Positions 26,676-36,866 are shown, numbered from the stretch's first letter. The stretch is DNA of 64,000 nucleotides from Limnohabitans sp. JirII-31 (GCF_002778315.1 NZ_NESA01000003.1:226522-290521), one strand, 5' to 3'. Translations and numbers: made by a program. Notes: generated by a model from the sequence alone, not told the origin.

Positions 26676-27221
26676 TTATCGCTTGGGGACCGAGGCAGGT
26701 GCCTGAAGGCGAGGCACTTGCGCCAATTGGGTCAGCCAAGTCTGCGCCTCACGCCCGCTCCAGTCCACATCGCCCATCACGCGCCAGCGGGCTTGTCCAT
26801 CGGGGCCGATCAGCACAGTGGTGGGAAACACCGTCACACCCCAGCGTTTGGCCAAATCGCCTTTGGGGTCGAGCATGACCGGAAAAGTCAGTCCGGTGGC
26901 TTGAACGTAACGTGCCACGCGCAACGCAGGCTCGCGCACATTCACGCTCAGCACCAAGGTGCTGCTGTCGCTGATGTCGTGCAGGGTTTGCAAGGTCGGC
27001 AACTCTTCTTTGCAGGGCGCACACCAGGTAGCCCAAAAGTTCAGCACCACCGTGTGGCCCAGCAAGTCGGCTTTGGACCAGACCTTGCCTTGCATGTCCA
27101 CCACTTCCAGCAAGGGCGTTGCGGTGTGAGCCGGCCAAGCCGACTTGTCAAACTGCGCAAGCGCTGGCTGAAAACTCAAAGCCAGCAGCACCGCTGGCAG
27201 CCAGCGCATCAAGTCACCCAT
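26676..27221 (-). CDS. TlpA/ResA-like periplasmic thioredoxin
   Basis: The 181-residue product has an N-terminal signal (WLPAVLLALSFQPALAQ) and a thioredoxin fold with the redox-active pair in NFWATWCAPCKEELPTL. The cis-proline loop is VFPTTVLIGPDG. It belongs to the AhpC/TSA-like TlpA/ResA group that reduces disulfides in the periplasm, for example during cytochrome c maturation. The start ATG overlaps the alaS stop (TGATG), so it is translationally coupled to alaS. Confidence 0.9.
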   Translation of the reverse strand: MGDLMRWLPAVLLALSFQPALAQFDKSAWPAHTATPLLEVVDMQGKVWSKADLLGHTVVLNFWATWCAPCKEELPTLQTLHDISDSSTLVLSVNVREPALRVARYVQATGLTFPVMLDPKGDLAKRWGVTVFPTTVLIGPDGQARWRVMGDVDWSGREAQTWLTQLAQVPRLQAPASVPKR

Positions 27222-29845
27222 CAAAGACGTTCAGCCACCCAGGCCTGCACGCTGGCCAAGGCCTTGTCCACGCCTGCGGGCTGGGTGCCACCGGCCATGG
27301 CCATGTCGGGCTTGCCACCGCCCTTGCCGCCCACTTGCTGGGCCACAAAGTTCACCAGCTCGCCTGCTTTGACACGGCCCATGGTGTCGGCGGTGACGCC
27401 AGCGCTGAGGTGCACTTTCTCGCCATCGACCGAGGCCAGCACGATGGCGGCTGTTTTGAGCTTGTCTTTGAGCTTGTCCACGGTGTCACGCAAGGTCTTG
27501 GCATCGGCCCCTTCGAGTTTGGCGGCCAACACCTTGACGCCTTTGATGTCCACGGCCTGCGTCATCAACTCGTCGCCTTGGAACGATGCCAACTTGCCTT
27601 TGAGGGACGACAGTTCTTTTTCCAGCGACTTGACTTGGTCCAGCACCTGACCAATGCGGTGGTTGAGTTCCGCCGTAGGCGCTTTGAGTGCGCCAGCGGC
27701 ATGGGCCACGGTGTCTTCCAGGGTTTGCAAATAGTGCAAAGCGTTCTGGCCCGTCACCGCTTCGATGCGGCGCACACCGGCGGCCACACCGCTCTCGCCC
27801 ACCACTTTGAACAAGCCAATGTCGCCCGTGGCTTTGACGTGGGTGCCCCCGCACAGCTCGCGGCTGGAGCCGATGTCGAGCACGCGCACGGTCTCGCCGT
27901 ACTTCTCGCCAAACAACATCATGGCGCCGGTTTTTTGGGCTGACTCGATGTCCATCACGCGCGCAAGCGCAGCGGCATTGGCCAAGATCTCGGCGTTCAC
28001 ACGGGCTTCGATCTCGCGCACTTGCGCGTCCGTCACGGGCGCGTTGTGGGCAAAGTCAAACCGCGTGCGCTCGGCATTCACCAAGCTGCCTTTTTGCTGC
28101 ACATGGTCACCCAGCACTTCGCGCAAGGCCTTGTGCATCAAGTGCGTGGCCGAGTGGTTGCGCACCGTGGCGGCGCGGGCTGCGGTGTTCACCTCGGCCT
28201 GCACATGGTCGCCCACGGCCAAGGTGCCTTGGGTCAAGGTTCCGTGGTGGCCAAACACGTCGGCTTTGATTTTTTGGGTGTCGGCCACCGCAAACAAGGC
28301 CGAGCCGCTGCGCAACTGCCCCTCGTCGCCGACTTGGCCGCCGCTCTCGGCGTAGAACGGGGTGGTGTTCAACACCACCACGCCGCTTTGGCCGTGCTTG
28401 AGTTCGGCCACCGAGGTGCCGTCCAGGTACACCGCCACCACTTGGGCTTCTGTCTTGAGGTCGTCGTAGCCCACAAAGGTGTTGCCCGCACCCGTGTACT
28501 CCAAGGCCTTGTCCATCTTGAATTTGCCTGCGGCACGGGCCTGGTTCTTTTGCTTTTCCATCGCGGTGTGAAAACCGGCTTCGTCCACGCTCAGACCGCG
28601 CTCGCGGCACACGTCAGCCGACAAGTCGAGTGGAAAACCATAGGTGTCATGCAGCTTGAAGGCCACTTCACCGGGCAACTCTTTGACGCCACCGTCCAAG
28701 GCTGCATCCAAAATCTGCATGCCGATTTCGAGCGTTTCAAAGAAGCGCTCTTCTTCCACACGGAGCACGTCAGTGATGCGCTCTGCTTGCGACGCCATGT
28801 TGGGATAGGCCGCGCCCATGAGCTGGACGAGGTCTGGCACGAGCTTGTGGAAGAACGGTTTTTTCTGGCCCAGCAAATACCCGTGGCGAATGGCACGGCG
28901 GATGATGCGGCGCTGCACATAGCCACGCCCTTCGTTGCTGGGCACCACGCCGTCGCTCACCAAGAAGGCGGTGGCGCGGATGTGGTCGGCAATCACGCGC
29001 AAGCTCTTGTGGCCCAGGTCTTGGCAGCCTGTTTCGCGCGAGGCGGCTTTGATGAGCGCGTCAAAGATGTCGATTTCGTAGTTGCTGTGCACGTGCTGCA
29101 AGATGGCCGCCAAGCGTTCCAAGCCCATGCCGGTGTCTACGCACGGTGCGGGCAAGCGGGTGACCGAGCCGTCTTCGGCCATGTTGAACTGCATGAACAC
29201 GTTGTTCCAGATCTCGATGAAGCGGTCGCCGTCTTCGTCGGGGCTGCCGGGTGGGCCGCCGGGGATGTGGTCGCCGTGGTCATAGAAGATTTCTGAGCAA
29301 GGGCCACACGGTCCGGTGTCGGCCATCATCCAAAAGTTGTCGCTCTTGTAGCGCCCGCCCTTGTTGTCGCCGATGCGAATCACGCGCTCAGGGGGCAGAC
29401 CAATTTCTTTCGTCCAAATGTCGTAGGCCTCGTCGTCTTCTTGGTACACCGTGGCCAACAAACGATCTGCGGGCAGCTTGTAGACCTCGGTCAACAACTC
29501 CCAGGCCCATTTGAGCGATTCACGCTTGAAGTAGTCGCCAAAGCTCCAATTGCCCAGCATTTCAAAGAAGGTGTGGTGACGGGCGGTGTAGCCCACGTTT
29601 TCCAGGTCGTTGTGTTTGCCACCGGCCCGGAGACACGCCTGCACCGAAGCAGCACGCACGTAAGAGCGTTTGTCGGTGCCCAAAAACACGTCTTTGAACT
29701 GCACCATGCCTGAGTTGGTGAACATCAAGGTGGGGTCATTGCCTGGCACCAAGGGGCTCGAAGCCACCACGGTATGGCCTTTGGAGGCGAAAAAATCCAG
29801 AAAGGTTTTGCGAATGTCCGCGACGGTGAATTGGGGGGTAGTCAT
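27221..29845 (-). CDS. alaS: Alanyl-tRNA synthetase
   Basis: AlaS charges tRNA-Ala and hydrolyses wrongly charged tRNA. The 874-residue product has the class II catalytic core ([19 protein letters not shown]), the editing-domain zinc motif [15 protein letters not shown] with the downstream [13 protein letters not shown], and the C-terminal C-Ala domain with the conserved [12 protein letters not shown]. The frame is open well upstream, but [19 protein letters not shown] is the standard N-terminus. A TATAAT box at 29852-29857 places the likely transcript start at or next to the ATG. Confidence 0.98.
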   Translation of the reverse strand: MTTPQFTVADIRKTFLDFFASKGHTVVASSPLVPGNDPTLMFTNSGMVQFKDVFLGTDKRSYVRAASVQACLRAGGKHNDLENVGYTARHHTFFEMLGNWSFGDYFKRESLKWAWELLTEVYKLPADRLLATVYQEDDEAYDIWTKEIGLPPERVIRIGDNKGGRYKSDNFWMMADTGPCGPCSEIFYDHGDHIPGGPPGSPDEDGDRFIEIWNNVFMQFNMAEDGSVTRLPAPCVDTGMGLERLAAILQHVHSNYEIDIFDALIKAASRETGCQDLGHKSLRVIADHIRATAFLVSDGVVPSNEGRGYVQRRIIRRAIRHGYLLGQKKPFFHKLVPDLVQLMGAAYPNMASQAERITDVLRVEEERFFETLEIGMQILDAALDGGVKELPGEVAFKLHDTYGFPLDLSADVCRERGLSVDEAGFHTAMEKQKNQARAAGKFKMDKALEYTGAGNTFVGYDDLKTEAQVVAVYLDGTSVAELKHGQSGVVVLNTTPFYAESGGQVGDEGQLRSGSALFAVADTQKIKADVFGHHGTLTQGTLAVGDHVQAEVNTAARAATVRNHSATHLMHKALREVLGDHVQQKGSLVNAERTRFDFAHNAPVTDAQVREIEARVNAEILANAAALARVMDIESAQKTGAMMLFGEKYGETVRVLDIGSSRELCGGTHVKATGDIGLFKVVGESGVAAGVRRIEAVTGQNALHYLQTLEDTVAHAAGALKAPTAELNHRIGQVLDQVKSLEKELSSLKGKLASFQGDELMTQAVDIKGVKVLAAKLEGADAKTLRDTVDKLKDKLKTAAIVLASVDGEKVHLSAGVTADTMGRVKAGELVNFVAQQVGGKGGGKPDMAMAGGTQPAGVDKALASVQAWVAERL

Positions 29846-29930
29846 CCTCAAATTATAGGTTTGGGCATCTGCCAAACGCAGCGCCCCCAATGCACACGCT
29901 ATGCTTGAACCCTTGTTTGGAGACCTGCCC

Positions 29931-31403
29931 ATGAAGATCACCCCGCTCTCACGGCTCAACGACCCCACGCTGCTCAAAACCGATGCCCTGATCAACGGGC
30001 AATGGGTGCAAGGCAGCAGCCGTTTTGATGTGCACGACCCAGCCACAGGCGAAAAGCTGGTTGATGTGGCCAACCTGGGCACGGCTGAGGCCCAAGCGGC
30101 CATTGCAGCCGCCAATGCCGCCTGGCCTGCCTGGCGCAGCAAAACGGGCAAAGAGCGCAGCATCATCTTGCGCAAGTGGTTTGATTTGTTGATGGCCAAC
30201 GTCGACGACCTGGGCCGCCTGATGACCGCCGAACAAGGTAAGCCCTTTGCTGAAGCGAAAGGCGAAGTGACCTACGGTGCCAGCTTTGTCGAGTGGTATG
30301 CCGAAGAGGCCAAGCGCGTCAACGGCGAAACCCTGCCCCAGTTCGACAACAACCGCCGACTGATGGTGCTGCGCCAGCCCATTGGTGTGTGCGCCGCCAT
30401 CACGCCGTGGAACTTTCCGCTCGCCATGATCACCCGCAAGGTGGCCCCTGCGCTGGCCGCGGGTTGCCCTGTGGTCATCAAGCCCGCCGAGCTCACGCCC
30501 CTCACCGCTCTGGCTGCCGCCGAGTTGGCCCTGCGCGCGGGCATTCCTGCGGGCGTGCTGAATGTGTTGACCGCTGACAGCAGCAACAGCGTGGCCATAG
30601 GCAAGGTGTTGTGTGACAGCGATGTGGTGCGCCACCTCAGTTTCACGGGCTCCACCGAAGTGGGCCGCATCTTGATGGCGCAGTCTGCGCCCAGCGTCAA
30701 AAAACTCGCCCTCGAATTGGGCGGCAATGCACCCTTCATCGTGTTTGACGACGCCGACATCGACAGCGCCGTGGAAGGTGCCATGGCCAGCAAATACCGC
30801 AACGCAGGCCAAACCTGCGTGTGCGCCAACCGCATCTATGTGCAAGACGCGGTGTACGACGAGTTTGTGCAAAAGTTCGCCCACAAAGTCAAAGCACTCA
30901 AGGTCGGCAACGGTTTTGACGAGGGCGTCATGCAGGGCCCGCTGATCGAACCCGCAGCCATTGAAAAAGTAGAGCGCCATGTGCGCGACGCTCTCAGCAA
31001 AGGCGGCAAGCTGCTCACAGGGGGCCACAAGATGGACGGTCAGTTCTTTCAACCCACCGTGATCGCCGAAGCCCGCGCCGACATGCTGTGCGCCAAAGAA
31101 GAAACCTTTGGCCCCTTTGCGCCCGTGTTTCGCTTCAAGCACGAACAAGAAGCCATCGATGCGGCCAACCACACCGAGTTTGGTTTGGCCAGCTACTTTT
31201 ACAGCCGCGATGTGGGGCGTATTTTCCGCGTCAGCGAAGCGCTGGAGTACGGCATGGTAGGTATCAACGTGGGCATCATCGCCACCGAACATGTGCCCTT
31301 TGGTGGCGTCAAACAGTCGGGCTTGGGACGCGAAGGCTCGCACCACGGCATGGACGAATATCTAGAGTTGAAATACCTGTGCATTGGTGACATCGCAAAA
31401 TAA
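29931..31403 (+). CDS. gabD: NAD(P)-dependent succinate-semialdehyde dehydrogenase
   Basis: The 490-residue product belongs to the aldehyde dehydrogenase superfamily and most resembles GabD. The motifs are [14 protein letters not shown] (cofactor), [28 protein letters not shown] with the general base Glu, and [10 protein letters not shown] with the catalytic Cys. It oxidises succinate semialdehyde to succinate, feeding 4-aminobutyrate-type carbon into the TCA cycle. The start at 29931 ([11 protein letters not shown]) is preferred over an in-frame ATG ten codons upstream. It is divergent from alaS. Confidence 0.88.
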   Translation: MKITPLSRLNDPTLLKTDALINGQWVQGSSRFDVHDPATGEKLVDVANLGTAEAQAAIAAANAAWPAWRSKTGKERSIILRKWFDLLMANVDDLGRLMTAEQGKPFAEAKGEVTYGASFVEWYAEEAKRVNGETLPQFDNNRRLMVLRQPIGVCAAITPWNFPLAMITRKVAPALAAGCPVVIKPAELTPLTALAAAELALRAGIPAGVLNVLTADSSNSVAIGKVLCDSDVVRHLSFTGSTEVGRILMAQSAPSVKKLALELGGNAPFIVFDDADIDSAVEGAMASKYRNAGQTCVCANRIYVQDAVYDEFVQKFAHKVKALKVGNGFDEGVMQGPLIEPAAIEKVERHVRDALSKGGKLLTGGHKMDGQFFQPTVIAEARADMLCAKEETFGPFAPVFRFKHEQEAIDAANHTEFGLASYFYSRDVGRIFRVSEALEYGMVGINVGIIATEHVPFGGVKQSGLGREGSHHGMDEYLELKYLCIGDIAK

Positions 31404-31464
31404 ATAGAGTATTTACGTAGGCCTCTAAACATCTGTTTTAGAGACAAGGTTTCCGTATACAAAA

Positions 31465-31504
31465 TTACAGATTGCTTATAATAGTGAGCATCACGTTTCT
31501 GTAA
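31465..31504 (+). promoter_or_regulatory. Promoter with flanking inverted repeat, winged-helix gene
   Basis: A consensus TATAAT (31477-31482) lies between TTACAGA (31465-31471) and TCTGTAA (31498-31504), perfect inverted arms about three helical turns apart. This fits autoregulation by the winged-helix protein that follows. No clear -35 hexamer is seen. Confidence 0.5.
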
Positions 31505-31521
31505 TAAATGATATTTTCTGC

Positions 31522-31869
31522 ATGCCTACCAAACAAATCTATCTGCGATTTTTGAACCTCATCCATGCCTTGGAAGGTGGCAAAAACGCGCCAGCCATGG
31601 ACTTGGATGCCAAGAAATTGCTCGAAGTCATTGCCGTTCGGCATGCACAAGAAAAGCCTCTGACCGTGACCGATGCCATGGGCCTGGCAATCATTGCGTC
31701 GCCTGCCACCATCCACCGAAAACTCGATCAGCTGCGCGAGCTGGGCATGATTGATACCGTGTTTGAAGGCAAAAATCGCCGCACCAAATACTTGGTGCCG
31801 ACGCAGGCAGCCCACGATTATTTTGAGAACATCAGCCAGGCCATGCGTCAGGCCTTGAGCCAGGCCTAA
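31522..31869 (+). CDS. Winged-helix DNA-binding protein (MarR-like)
   Basis: The 115-residue product is mostly one winged helix-turn-helix: LTVTDAMGLAIIASPATIHRKLDQLRELGMIDTVFEGKNRRTKYLVPT is the recognition helix and wing. The N-terminal helix (KQIYLRFLNLIHALEG) and C-terminal helix would form the dimer. No effector domain is present. It sits between gabD and the terminator at 31887. It could repress its own promoter or respond together with gabD; its targets are unknown. Confidence 0.75.
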   Translation: MPTKQIYLRFLNLIHALEGGKNAPAMDLDAKKLLEVIAVRHAQEKPLTVTDAMGLAIIASPATIHRKLDQLRELGMIDTVFEGKNRRTKYLVPTQAAHDYFENISQAMRQALSQA

Positions 31870-31886
31870 AAACCGGCTTGCATCAT

Positions 31887-31919
31887 AAAAAAAGGGCCAC
31901 GCAATGCGTGGCCCTTTTT
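31887..31919. terminator. Bidirectional intrinsic terminator
   Basis: A 12-bp perfect stem, 31891-31902 with 31906-31917, surrounds the three-base loop AAT. It is flanked by A-run and T-run, so it can end both the winged-helix gene and the Rieske operon coming from the other side. Confidence 0.93.
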
Positions 31920-31943
31920 CATGGGCGCAGCCTCAACAGCGTG

Positions 31944-33296
31944 TCAAAGCTTCCACTCACGACGGAACATGTCTTCCATCTCGCGGCGCACTTTGACCAC
32001 TTGTTTGCTGGTATCAAAGTCCACATCGTTCCAAGACACCACTTGCCCGGCAGCCATGTCGCGCTTGAGCACCATGTGGTGCGCCAAACCAATGGGCAAT
32101 CCGCCCAAGCGCAAAGAGTCTGCCGCAGGAATGACCTTGCCGTAGACGGTGAAGCCGCCCTCGCCGTCCAAGGTCTCACCTGCTTTGAGTGCACGCTTGG
32201 CCGTGGCCACCACATCGCCTCGCCAATCCCCCGTTGCCCCGGTGGCTTCGCCGCGCAGGGCGATGCTGGCCACCGAAATACCCAGCTCCAAACCAATCAG
32301 GTGATAGGGCTTGTACATCGCCGCGTAGCGGCCCGTGCTGTCGGTCTTCAAGCCGTATTGCGCAAAGCAGTCCATCACGTAGGGGCTGGGTGCCTCGAAC
32401 ACGGCGTACACGCCCCAGCGCAAGTCGCGAAACACCGGGCGACCGTCGCGCTCAATCGAAGACACCACCTCCACCGTGCCTTTTTGGGCCAAGATGCCGC
32501 CGTCGCTCACGGGTCGCAAGATGTGCGGCAAGTCGTCCACGCCACAGGGCGGAAACAGCAAGCCGTCACTGGGTGGCAACAAGTCGCAACCATTGGCCAC
32601 GGCGGCCATTTCCAACGCCGACTTGGTGCCGTCCAGAAACGAGTTGAACATCTGGGCATTGAAGTCGCCCCCGGCCACCTGTTCTTCGCTGAAGCCATAG
32701 TGCCCCCACACCGTCTCGGGTGTGGACTGGTGGTAGATGGGCAGGTACTTGGTGCCTTTGCCCGCACACACCACCTCCAGGCCAATGGTGCGCGCCCAGT
32801 CCACCAACTCGGCAATCAAGGCAGGTTGGTCGCCCGAGGCCATGGAGTAAATGATGCCGGCCTGTGCGGCCCGACGCGCGAGCAAGGGGCCCGCCAGCAC
32901 ATCGGCCTCGACGTTGACCATGATGATGTGCTTGCGGTACTCACAGCACAGCAACGCGTGGTGCACGCCTGCGGCAGGGCTGCCCGTGGAGTCGATCACC
33001 ATGTCGATGTGGTCGCTGGCAATCACAGCCTGCGCGTCATCCGTGATGAAGGTGGCGCCCGTCTTGCTGGCTTCGGCCAAAGACTTGGCGCTGTATTGAG
33101 CTTCTGACCAACCCACACGAGCCAACGATGCTTTGGCGCGGTCGGGCGACAAATCGATCACGGCCACTAGGTGAATGCCGGGCGTGCGTGGCACTTGCGA
33201 CAAATACATGGAACCGAATTTGCCAGCACCAATGATGGCCACGCGCACCGGTTTGTGATCCGCGGCACGGGCCTTGAGTTGCTGAATCAATGACAT
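31944..33296 (-). CDS. NAD(P)-dependent oxidoreductase with SAF domain (homoserine dehydrogenase-like, COG4091)
   Basis: The 450-residue product begins with a Rossmann fold (VRVAIIGAGKFGSMYLSQV) like homoserine dehydrogenase. It ends in an SAF domain (around AKRALKAGETLDGEGGFTVYGKVIPA), the arrangement of the COG4091 family. These proteins are not true threonine-pathway enzymes; several work in sugar-acid or unusual carbon pathways. It is the last gene of a unit with a Rieske oxygenase, its reductase and a class II aldolase, so it probably oxidises an intermediate of that pathway. The N-terminal extension of the frame (to 33368) was not used. Confidence 0.8.
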   Translation of the reverse strand: MSLIQQLKARAADHKPVRVAIIGAGKFGSMYLSQVPRTPGIHLVAVIDLSPDRAKASLARVGWSEAQYSAKSLAEASKTGATFITDDAQAVIASDHIDMVIDSTGSPAAGVHHALLCCEYRKHIIMVNVEADVLAGPLLARRAAQAGIIYSMASGDQPALIAELVDWARTIGLEVVCAGKGTKYLPIYHQSTPETVWGHYGFSEEQVAGGDFNAQMFNSFLDGTKSALEMAAVANGCDLLPPSDGLLFPPCGVDDLPHILRPVSDGGILAQKGTVEVVSSIERDGRPVFRDLRWGVYAVFEAPSPYVMDCFAQYGLKTDSTGRYAAMYKPYHLIGLELGISVASIALRGEATGATGDWRGDVVATAKRALKAGETLDGEGGFTVYGKVIPAADSLRLGGLPIGLAHHMVLKRDMAAGQVVSWNDVDFDTSKQVVKVRREMEDMFRREWKL

Positions 33297-33333
33297 AAAC
33301 AAACTCCTGAAAACAATTGCGAATGGTTGGGCC

Positions 33334-34311
33334 TCAAAGATCCAACACCAAAATGCCGGATCGAGCACGCGAGACGCACGCCGTCAAACATTGGCTTTGT
33401 TCATCGGCACCCAAGATGTGGTCGTTGTGCTCCACATCGCCCGACACATAGCCAACCTTGCAGGTGCCACATAAGCCAGAGATGCAAGAGGTGGCAATCT
33501 CAATGCCCTCGCCCGCCAAAGCCTCCACCAACGATTGGTGTGCCGCCACCGCAATGGTCTGCCCAGTGCTGGCAATTTGCGCCACAAAGCTGCCATCACC
33601 TGCGGCCTGATTGGGGCTTGCCAGCGCATCGGCCACTGGCGCTTGAAAGTGCTCTGAATGAACCAGCTCTGTAGGCCAATGCGCGGTGGCTGCCTTGCAG
33701 GCTTTCATGAACCCGGGTGGGCCACAGAAATACACATGCTTGCCCTCTTGCGGCGTTTGCAGCAAGGCAGCGATGTCAAGCCCTTGGCTGGGGTCGCCCC
33801 CATCCACATGACACTGCGTGCCCGGCAGAGCGGCCAACTCGTCCTTGAACGCAATTCGGTCATCGCTGCGCACGCAGTAATGCAAGGCAAAAGAAGCCCC
33901 TGCATGCGACAAGGCATGTGCCATCGACTTCAAGGGCGTGATGCCAATGCCGCCTGCCAGCAATACCGTGTGCTGTGCGTTGGCGGCCAAGGCAAAGTTG
34001 TTGCGCGGCACGCTGACTTTGAGCAGTTGCCCTACACGGGCATTGCCCGTGAAGGTGCGCGAACCACCACGCCCCGCCTCATCACGCAAGACGCCAATCA
34101 CATAGCGATGGGTTTCTTGCGGGTCGTTGCTGAGGCTGTATTGGCGAATCAAGCCATCGCCAATGTGCACATCGATGTGCGCCCCAGCGCTGAACGCTGG
34201 CAGCGCCTGGCCCTGTGGGTGCACCAGTTCAAACGCGTAGATGTCTGTCGCTTCCCATCGAATTTGTTTGATTTGAAGGTGCAGTGTGGAAGGGTTCGAT
34301 GAATCGGTCAT
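33334..34311 (-). CDS. PDR/VanB family oxygenase reductase
   Basis: This 325-residue phthalate dioxygenase reductase-type protein feeds electrons from NADH to a Rieske oxygenase. It has an FMN/FAD-binding barrel (RQYSLSNDP), an NAD domain (LLAGGIGITPLKSM, VYFCGPPGFM) and a C-terminal plant-type 2Fe-2S ferredoxin with the ligands in SCISGLCGTCKVGY plus a final Cys (SQCLTACV). A GTG overlapping the oxygenase stop could also start the protein; the ATG at 34311 was chosen. It lies two bases after the oxygenase gene and is its obvious partner. Confidence 0.92.
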   Translation of the reverse strand: MTDSSNPSTLHLQIKQIRWEATDIYAFELVHPQGQALPAFSAGAHIDVHIGDGLIRQYSLSNDPQETHRYVIGVLRDEAGRGGSRTFTGNARVGQLLKVSVPRNNFALAANAQHTVLLAGGIGITPLKSMAHALSHAGASFALHYCVRSDDRIAFKDELAALPGTQCHVDGGDPSQGLDIAALLQTPQEGKHVYFCGPPGFMKACKAATAHWPTELVHSEHFQAPVADALASPNQAAGDGSFVAQIASTGQTIAVAAHQSLVEALAGEGIEIATSCISGLCGTCKVGYVSGDVEHNDHILGADEQSQCLTACVSRARSGILVLDL

Positions 34312-34313
34312 GG

Positions 34314-35867
34314 TCACGCGTGGTAAGTCTTCTTCACGGTTTGCTCCAGCTCTTCAAAGCGGGTCTTCACAAACTCGGTGCGCGCTGGGCCAGACATCTT
34401 GTCGCTCTCGTTCAAGATGGCAATCACCTGCTTGGACAGCATGCGGCGCTGTGCCACCTCTTCTTCCACCGTCTTGGCCAGTGGCAGGTGGAAGACGTTG
34501 CCCGAGCAAAAGCTGTTGGGCGCGCCGTTGCTGTCTTTGAGCCATTGGGCAAAACGTTCGGCACTGGCCCCTGGGTTGCTGCCACGGATGGCATCGCGCA
34601 ACAGCTTGCGGAACATGTACAAACCCGCATCAAACTTGGTGGGGTTCTCCAACGCGTGCACGGCAATGGGACGCTGGCTGATGATGGCCTCGTAGTCACC
34701 CGGTGCGTACTGGGCGTCTTTGTAATTGGCGCGCTCGCGGTGGTTGGAGGGGATCGGCGGCATGTCTTCGAGCTTGTACTTGCCAAAGCGCTCGGGGCGA
34801 CGCATGGCCACTTGGCCTTCCAAGAAGTCGATGGCCTCATAGCCCACCATGTTCTTGTCGCCCACACCGCGTGTGTCGATGGTGGGGCCCAACACGCGCC
34901 AGCCAATCATCTTGCTGTTGACATCGTCCACCGGCACGGTCCAGCGCACGATGTTGAAGCGGCTGAAGAGTTTTTTCTTCAAGCCATCTTCTGAGGTGTA
35001 GGCGTGCAGGCTCAGGTTAGGCAACACCTGGTGTTGCACACGCACAAACATGTGCTGATCGTCCGATCGACGCGCACCGGCACAGGCCAGGCCACGACCT
35101 TCGTGAATCGGAACAAACAACATGTCGGGTGCCACCTCCATCGAGGCAGCGCCCACTTCGTTGAAGGTCGTGCCTTGGAAGTGTCCGTCCACCACGCTGG
35201 ACGCCGCATGCAGCGCTGCCGTGTGGTAGTTGTCCGCCGCGTTGTCTTGCACTTGCAGCCAGTTGCAATGCTGGAAGTTGCTGTAGGGCACCAGCTCGTC
35301 GCCCGGGGCCACGGTGAAGTCAGATTCCCACTCGGGGAATGGCGGCTCTTCTTCGGGTGGGCCCATGTAGGCAAACACCAAGCCATTGCGCTCTAGGGCT
35401 TTGTAAGCCCCTTGGCGGATGGTGCACGCAAAGCGCTCGGCTTCTTTTTCTTCGCCCTTTGGATACGGCACATGCAAGCAGGTGCCGTCCACGTCAAACA
35501 CCATGCCGTGGTAGCAGCACATGATGCCGCGCTCTTGAATGGCACCGTACTCCAGCGACGCACCGCGGTGCACGCAATGCGCATGCAGCACGCCCACACG
35601 GCCACTCTTGTCACGGAAAGCGACCAGCTCTTCGTTCAAGATTTTCAAGAAGCGTGGCGTGTCGGTCAGCTCCATCGACATGCAGACCGGGTGCCAAAAG
35701 CGACGGAAATACTCACCCGCGGGCGTGCCAGGACCGGTCTCGGTCAGCTCGGGATCATGGGCCAGTGTTTGCTTGGCGTAATAGCCGCCATAAGGGATGA
35801 GTTTTTTCACCGGAGCCGATGCAGCGCTTGCGCTCTTGGCTTTGTCCATTTGCTCTTCTTTTTTCAT
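34314..35867 (-). CDS. Rieske 2Fe-2S aromatic-ring oxygenase alpha subunit
   Basis: The 517-residue product has a Rieske centre with ligands C98, H100, C117 and H120 (CVHRG and CCYHG). The mononuclear iron site is D212, H215 and H220 (NAADNYHTAALH), so it should be active. It is closest in layout to the phthalate 4,5-dioxygenase/vanillate demethylase group, which needs only a PDR-type reductase, encoded next to it. The C-terminal part is about 80 residues longer than usual. The substrate is not evident. GAGG before the ATG at 35867 favours that start over one ten codons earlier. Confidence 0.9.
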   Translation of the reverse strand: MKKEEQMDKAKSASAASAPVKKLIPYGGYYAKQTLAHDPELTETGPGTPAGEYFRRFWHPVCMSMELTDTPRFLKILNEELVAFRDKSGRVGVLHAHCVHRGASLEYGAIQERGIMCCYHGMVFDVDGTCLHVPYPKGEEKEAERFACTIRQGAYKALERNGLVFAYMGPPEEEPPFPEWESDFTVAPGDELVPYSNFQHCNWLQVQDNAADNYHTAALHAASSVVDGHFQGTTFNEVGAASMEVAPDMLFVPIHEGRGLACAGARRSDDQHMFVRVQHQVLPNLSLHAYTSEDGLKKKLFSRFNIVRWTVPVDDVNSKMIGWRVLGPTIDTRGVGDKNMVGYEAIDFLEGQVAMRRPERFGKYKLEDMPPIPSNHRERANYKDAQYAPGDYEAIISQRPIAVHALENPTKFDAGLYMFRKLLRDAIRGSNPGASAERFAQWLKDSNGAPNSFCSGNVFHLPLAKTVEEEVAQRRMLSKQVIAILNESDKMSGPARTEFVKTRFEELEQTVKKTYHA

Positions 35868-35893
35868 ATCAGGCCTCTTTTTTGTCTCTTCAA

Positions 35894-36757
35894 TCACTGG
35901 AGCATGTCAGGTTGGGTCGCCAACAGGTGTTCCCAGATCGGCTGGAAATGCAGCCAACCAATGTATTCGCTGCCCACGTGTTCACGGCTGTAGCGTGATC
36001 GCTCGGGGGACACCAAACGCGGCTTAATGCCTGTGGCCTCCACGGCCATTTGCTGCTTGCAGCAACGCTCCAAGGCAATGAACCAGAAAGCGGCTGCTTC
36101 AATGCTGTGGCGGCTCGCCGTCAACAAACCGTGGTTTTGGTGGATGGCGGCTTTCACACCTTTGAAAGCATTGGCCACTTTGTGCCCGCCTTTGACTTCC
36201 ACCGCCACTTGGCCCGCCTCTTCGCTGATGACCACATGGTCTTCAAAGAAAGCTGCTGCATCTTGCGAAATAGGCTCCAACGGACGCCCCAGTGAGGCAA
36301 ACGCGGTGCCGTACACCGTGTGCGCGTGGCACATGGCCACAATCTCGGGGTGTGCTTCGTGCACCGCCGCATGCAACACAAAACCGGCACGGTTGATGGC
36401 GTGTTGGCCCTCCACCACCTGACCGTTGTGGTCGGCCAAGATCAGGTTAGACACTTTCACTTGATTGAAATGCACCGCCATCGGGTTGGTCCAATACAAA
36501 TGGGGACGCTCTGGGTCGCGGAAGGTCAGGTGACCCGCAAACCCGTAATCAAAACCTTCCAGCGCAAAGGCGCGGCAAGCCGCCACCAAGCGCTCTTTGC
36601 CATGTTGACGCGCTTGGGCATGGGTTTTGAACACAGGCACTTGCGGAAAAATCAAACCCTCTTGCTCGGGTTGGTAAATCGACACCCGCTTGTCGCTCAA
36701 GCTCAAAGGCGCAGACGTGTAAGAGGTTTGTTTTTGATCATCAAGCACAGCAGACAT
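35894..36757 (-). CDS. Class II aldolase/adducin family protein
   Basis: The 287-residue product has the zinc-binding pattern of class II aldolases of the fuculose-phosphate type, with CHAHTVYGTAF and later NHGLL. It would cleave or decarboxylate a hydroxylated intermediate, or act as an epimerase-like enzyme. First gene of the operon whose second to fourth genes encode the Rieske oxygenase, reductase and SAF oxidoreductase. AAGGAA stands four to eight bases before the ATG at 36757; the frame runs to 36853 without support. It is divergent from a LysR regulator. Confidence 0.87.
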   Translation of the reverse strand: MSAVLDDQKQTSYTSAPLSLSDKRVSIYQPEQEGLIFPQVPVFKTHAQARQHGKERLVAACRAFALEGFDYGFAGHLTFRDPERPHLYWTNPMAVHFNQVKVSNLILADHNGQVVEGQHAINRAGFVLHAAVHEAHPEIVAMCHAHTVYGTAFASLGRPLEPISQDAAAFFEDHVVISEEAGQVAVEVKGGHKVANAFKGVKAAIHQNHGLLTASRHSIEAAAFWFIALERCCKQQMAVEATGIKPRLVSPERSRYSREHVGSEYIGWLHFQPIWEHLLATQPDMLQ

Positions 36758-36827
36758 GGTTTTCCTTAGCGGCAGAAAGAAGCTGCGAATGGTGACGTCT
36801 GAATGCATGATTGACAAGCGATGATTA

Positions 36828-36843
36828 TTCACAAAAACATGAA
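36828..36843. promoter_or_regulatory. Possible LysR operator before the Rieske operon
   Basis: TTCA-N8-TGAA forms an inverted repeat in the 109-base divergent region between the class II aldolase gene and the LysR gene. The region is AT-rich compared with its flanks. This is only a weak match to general LysR sites. Confidence 0.3.
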
Positions 36844-36866
36844 CACGGCTCATCTAAAATTCAGTG

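Noticed and set aside
28022..29296. 424-codon open frame opposite alaS
   Set aside because: It is antisense to a complete, well-matched alaS; its product shows no domain and is His/Val-rich as expected from the codon bias of the real gene.
29949..31346. 465-codon open frame opposite gabD
   Set aside because: Antisense shadow of gabD with low complexity and no recognisable fold.
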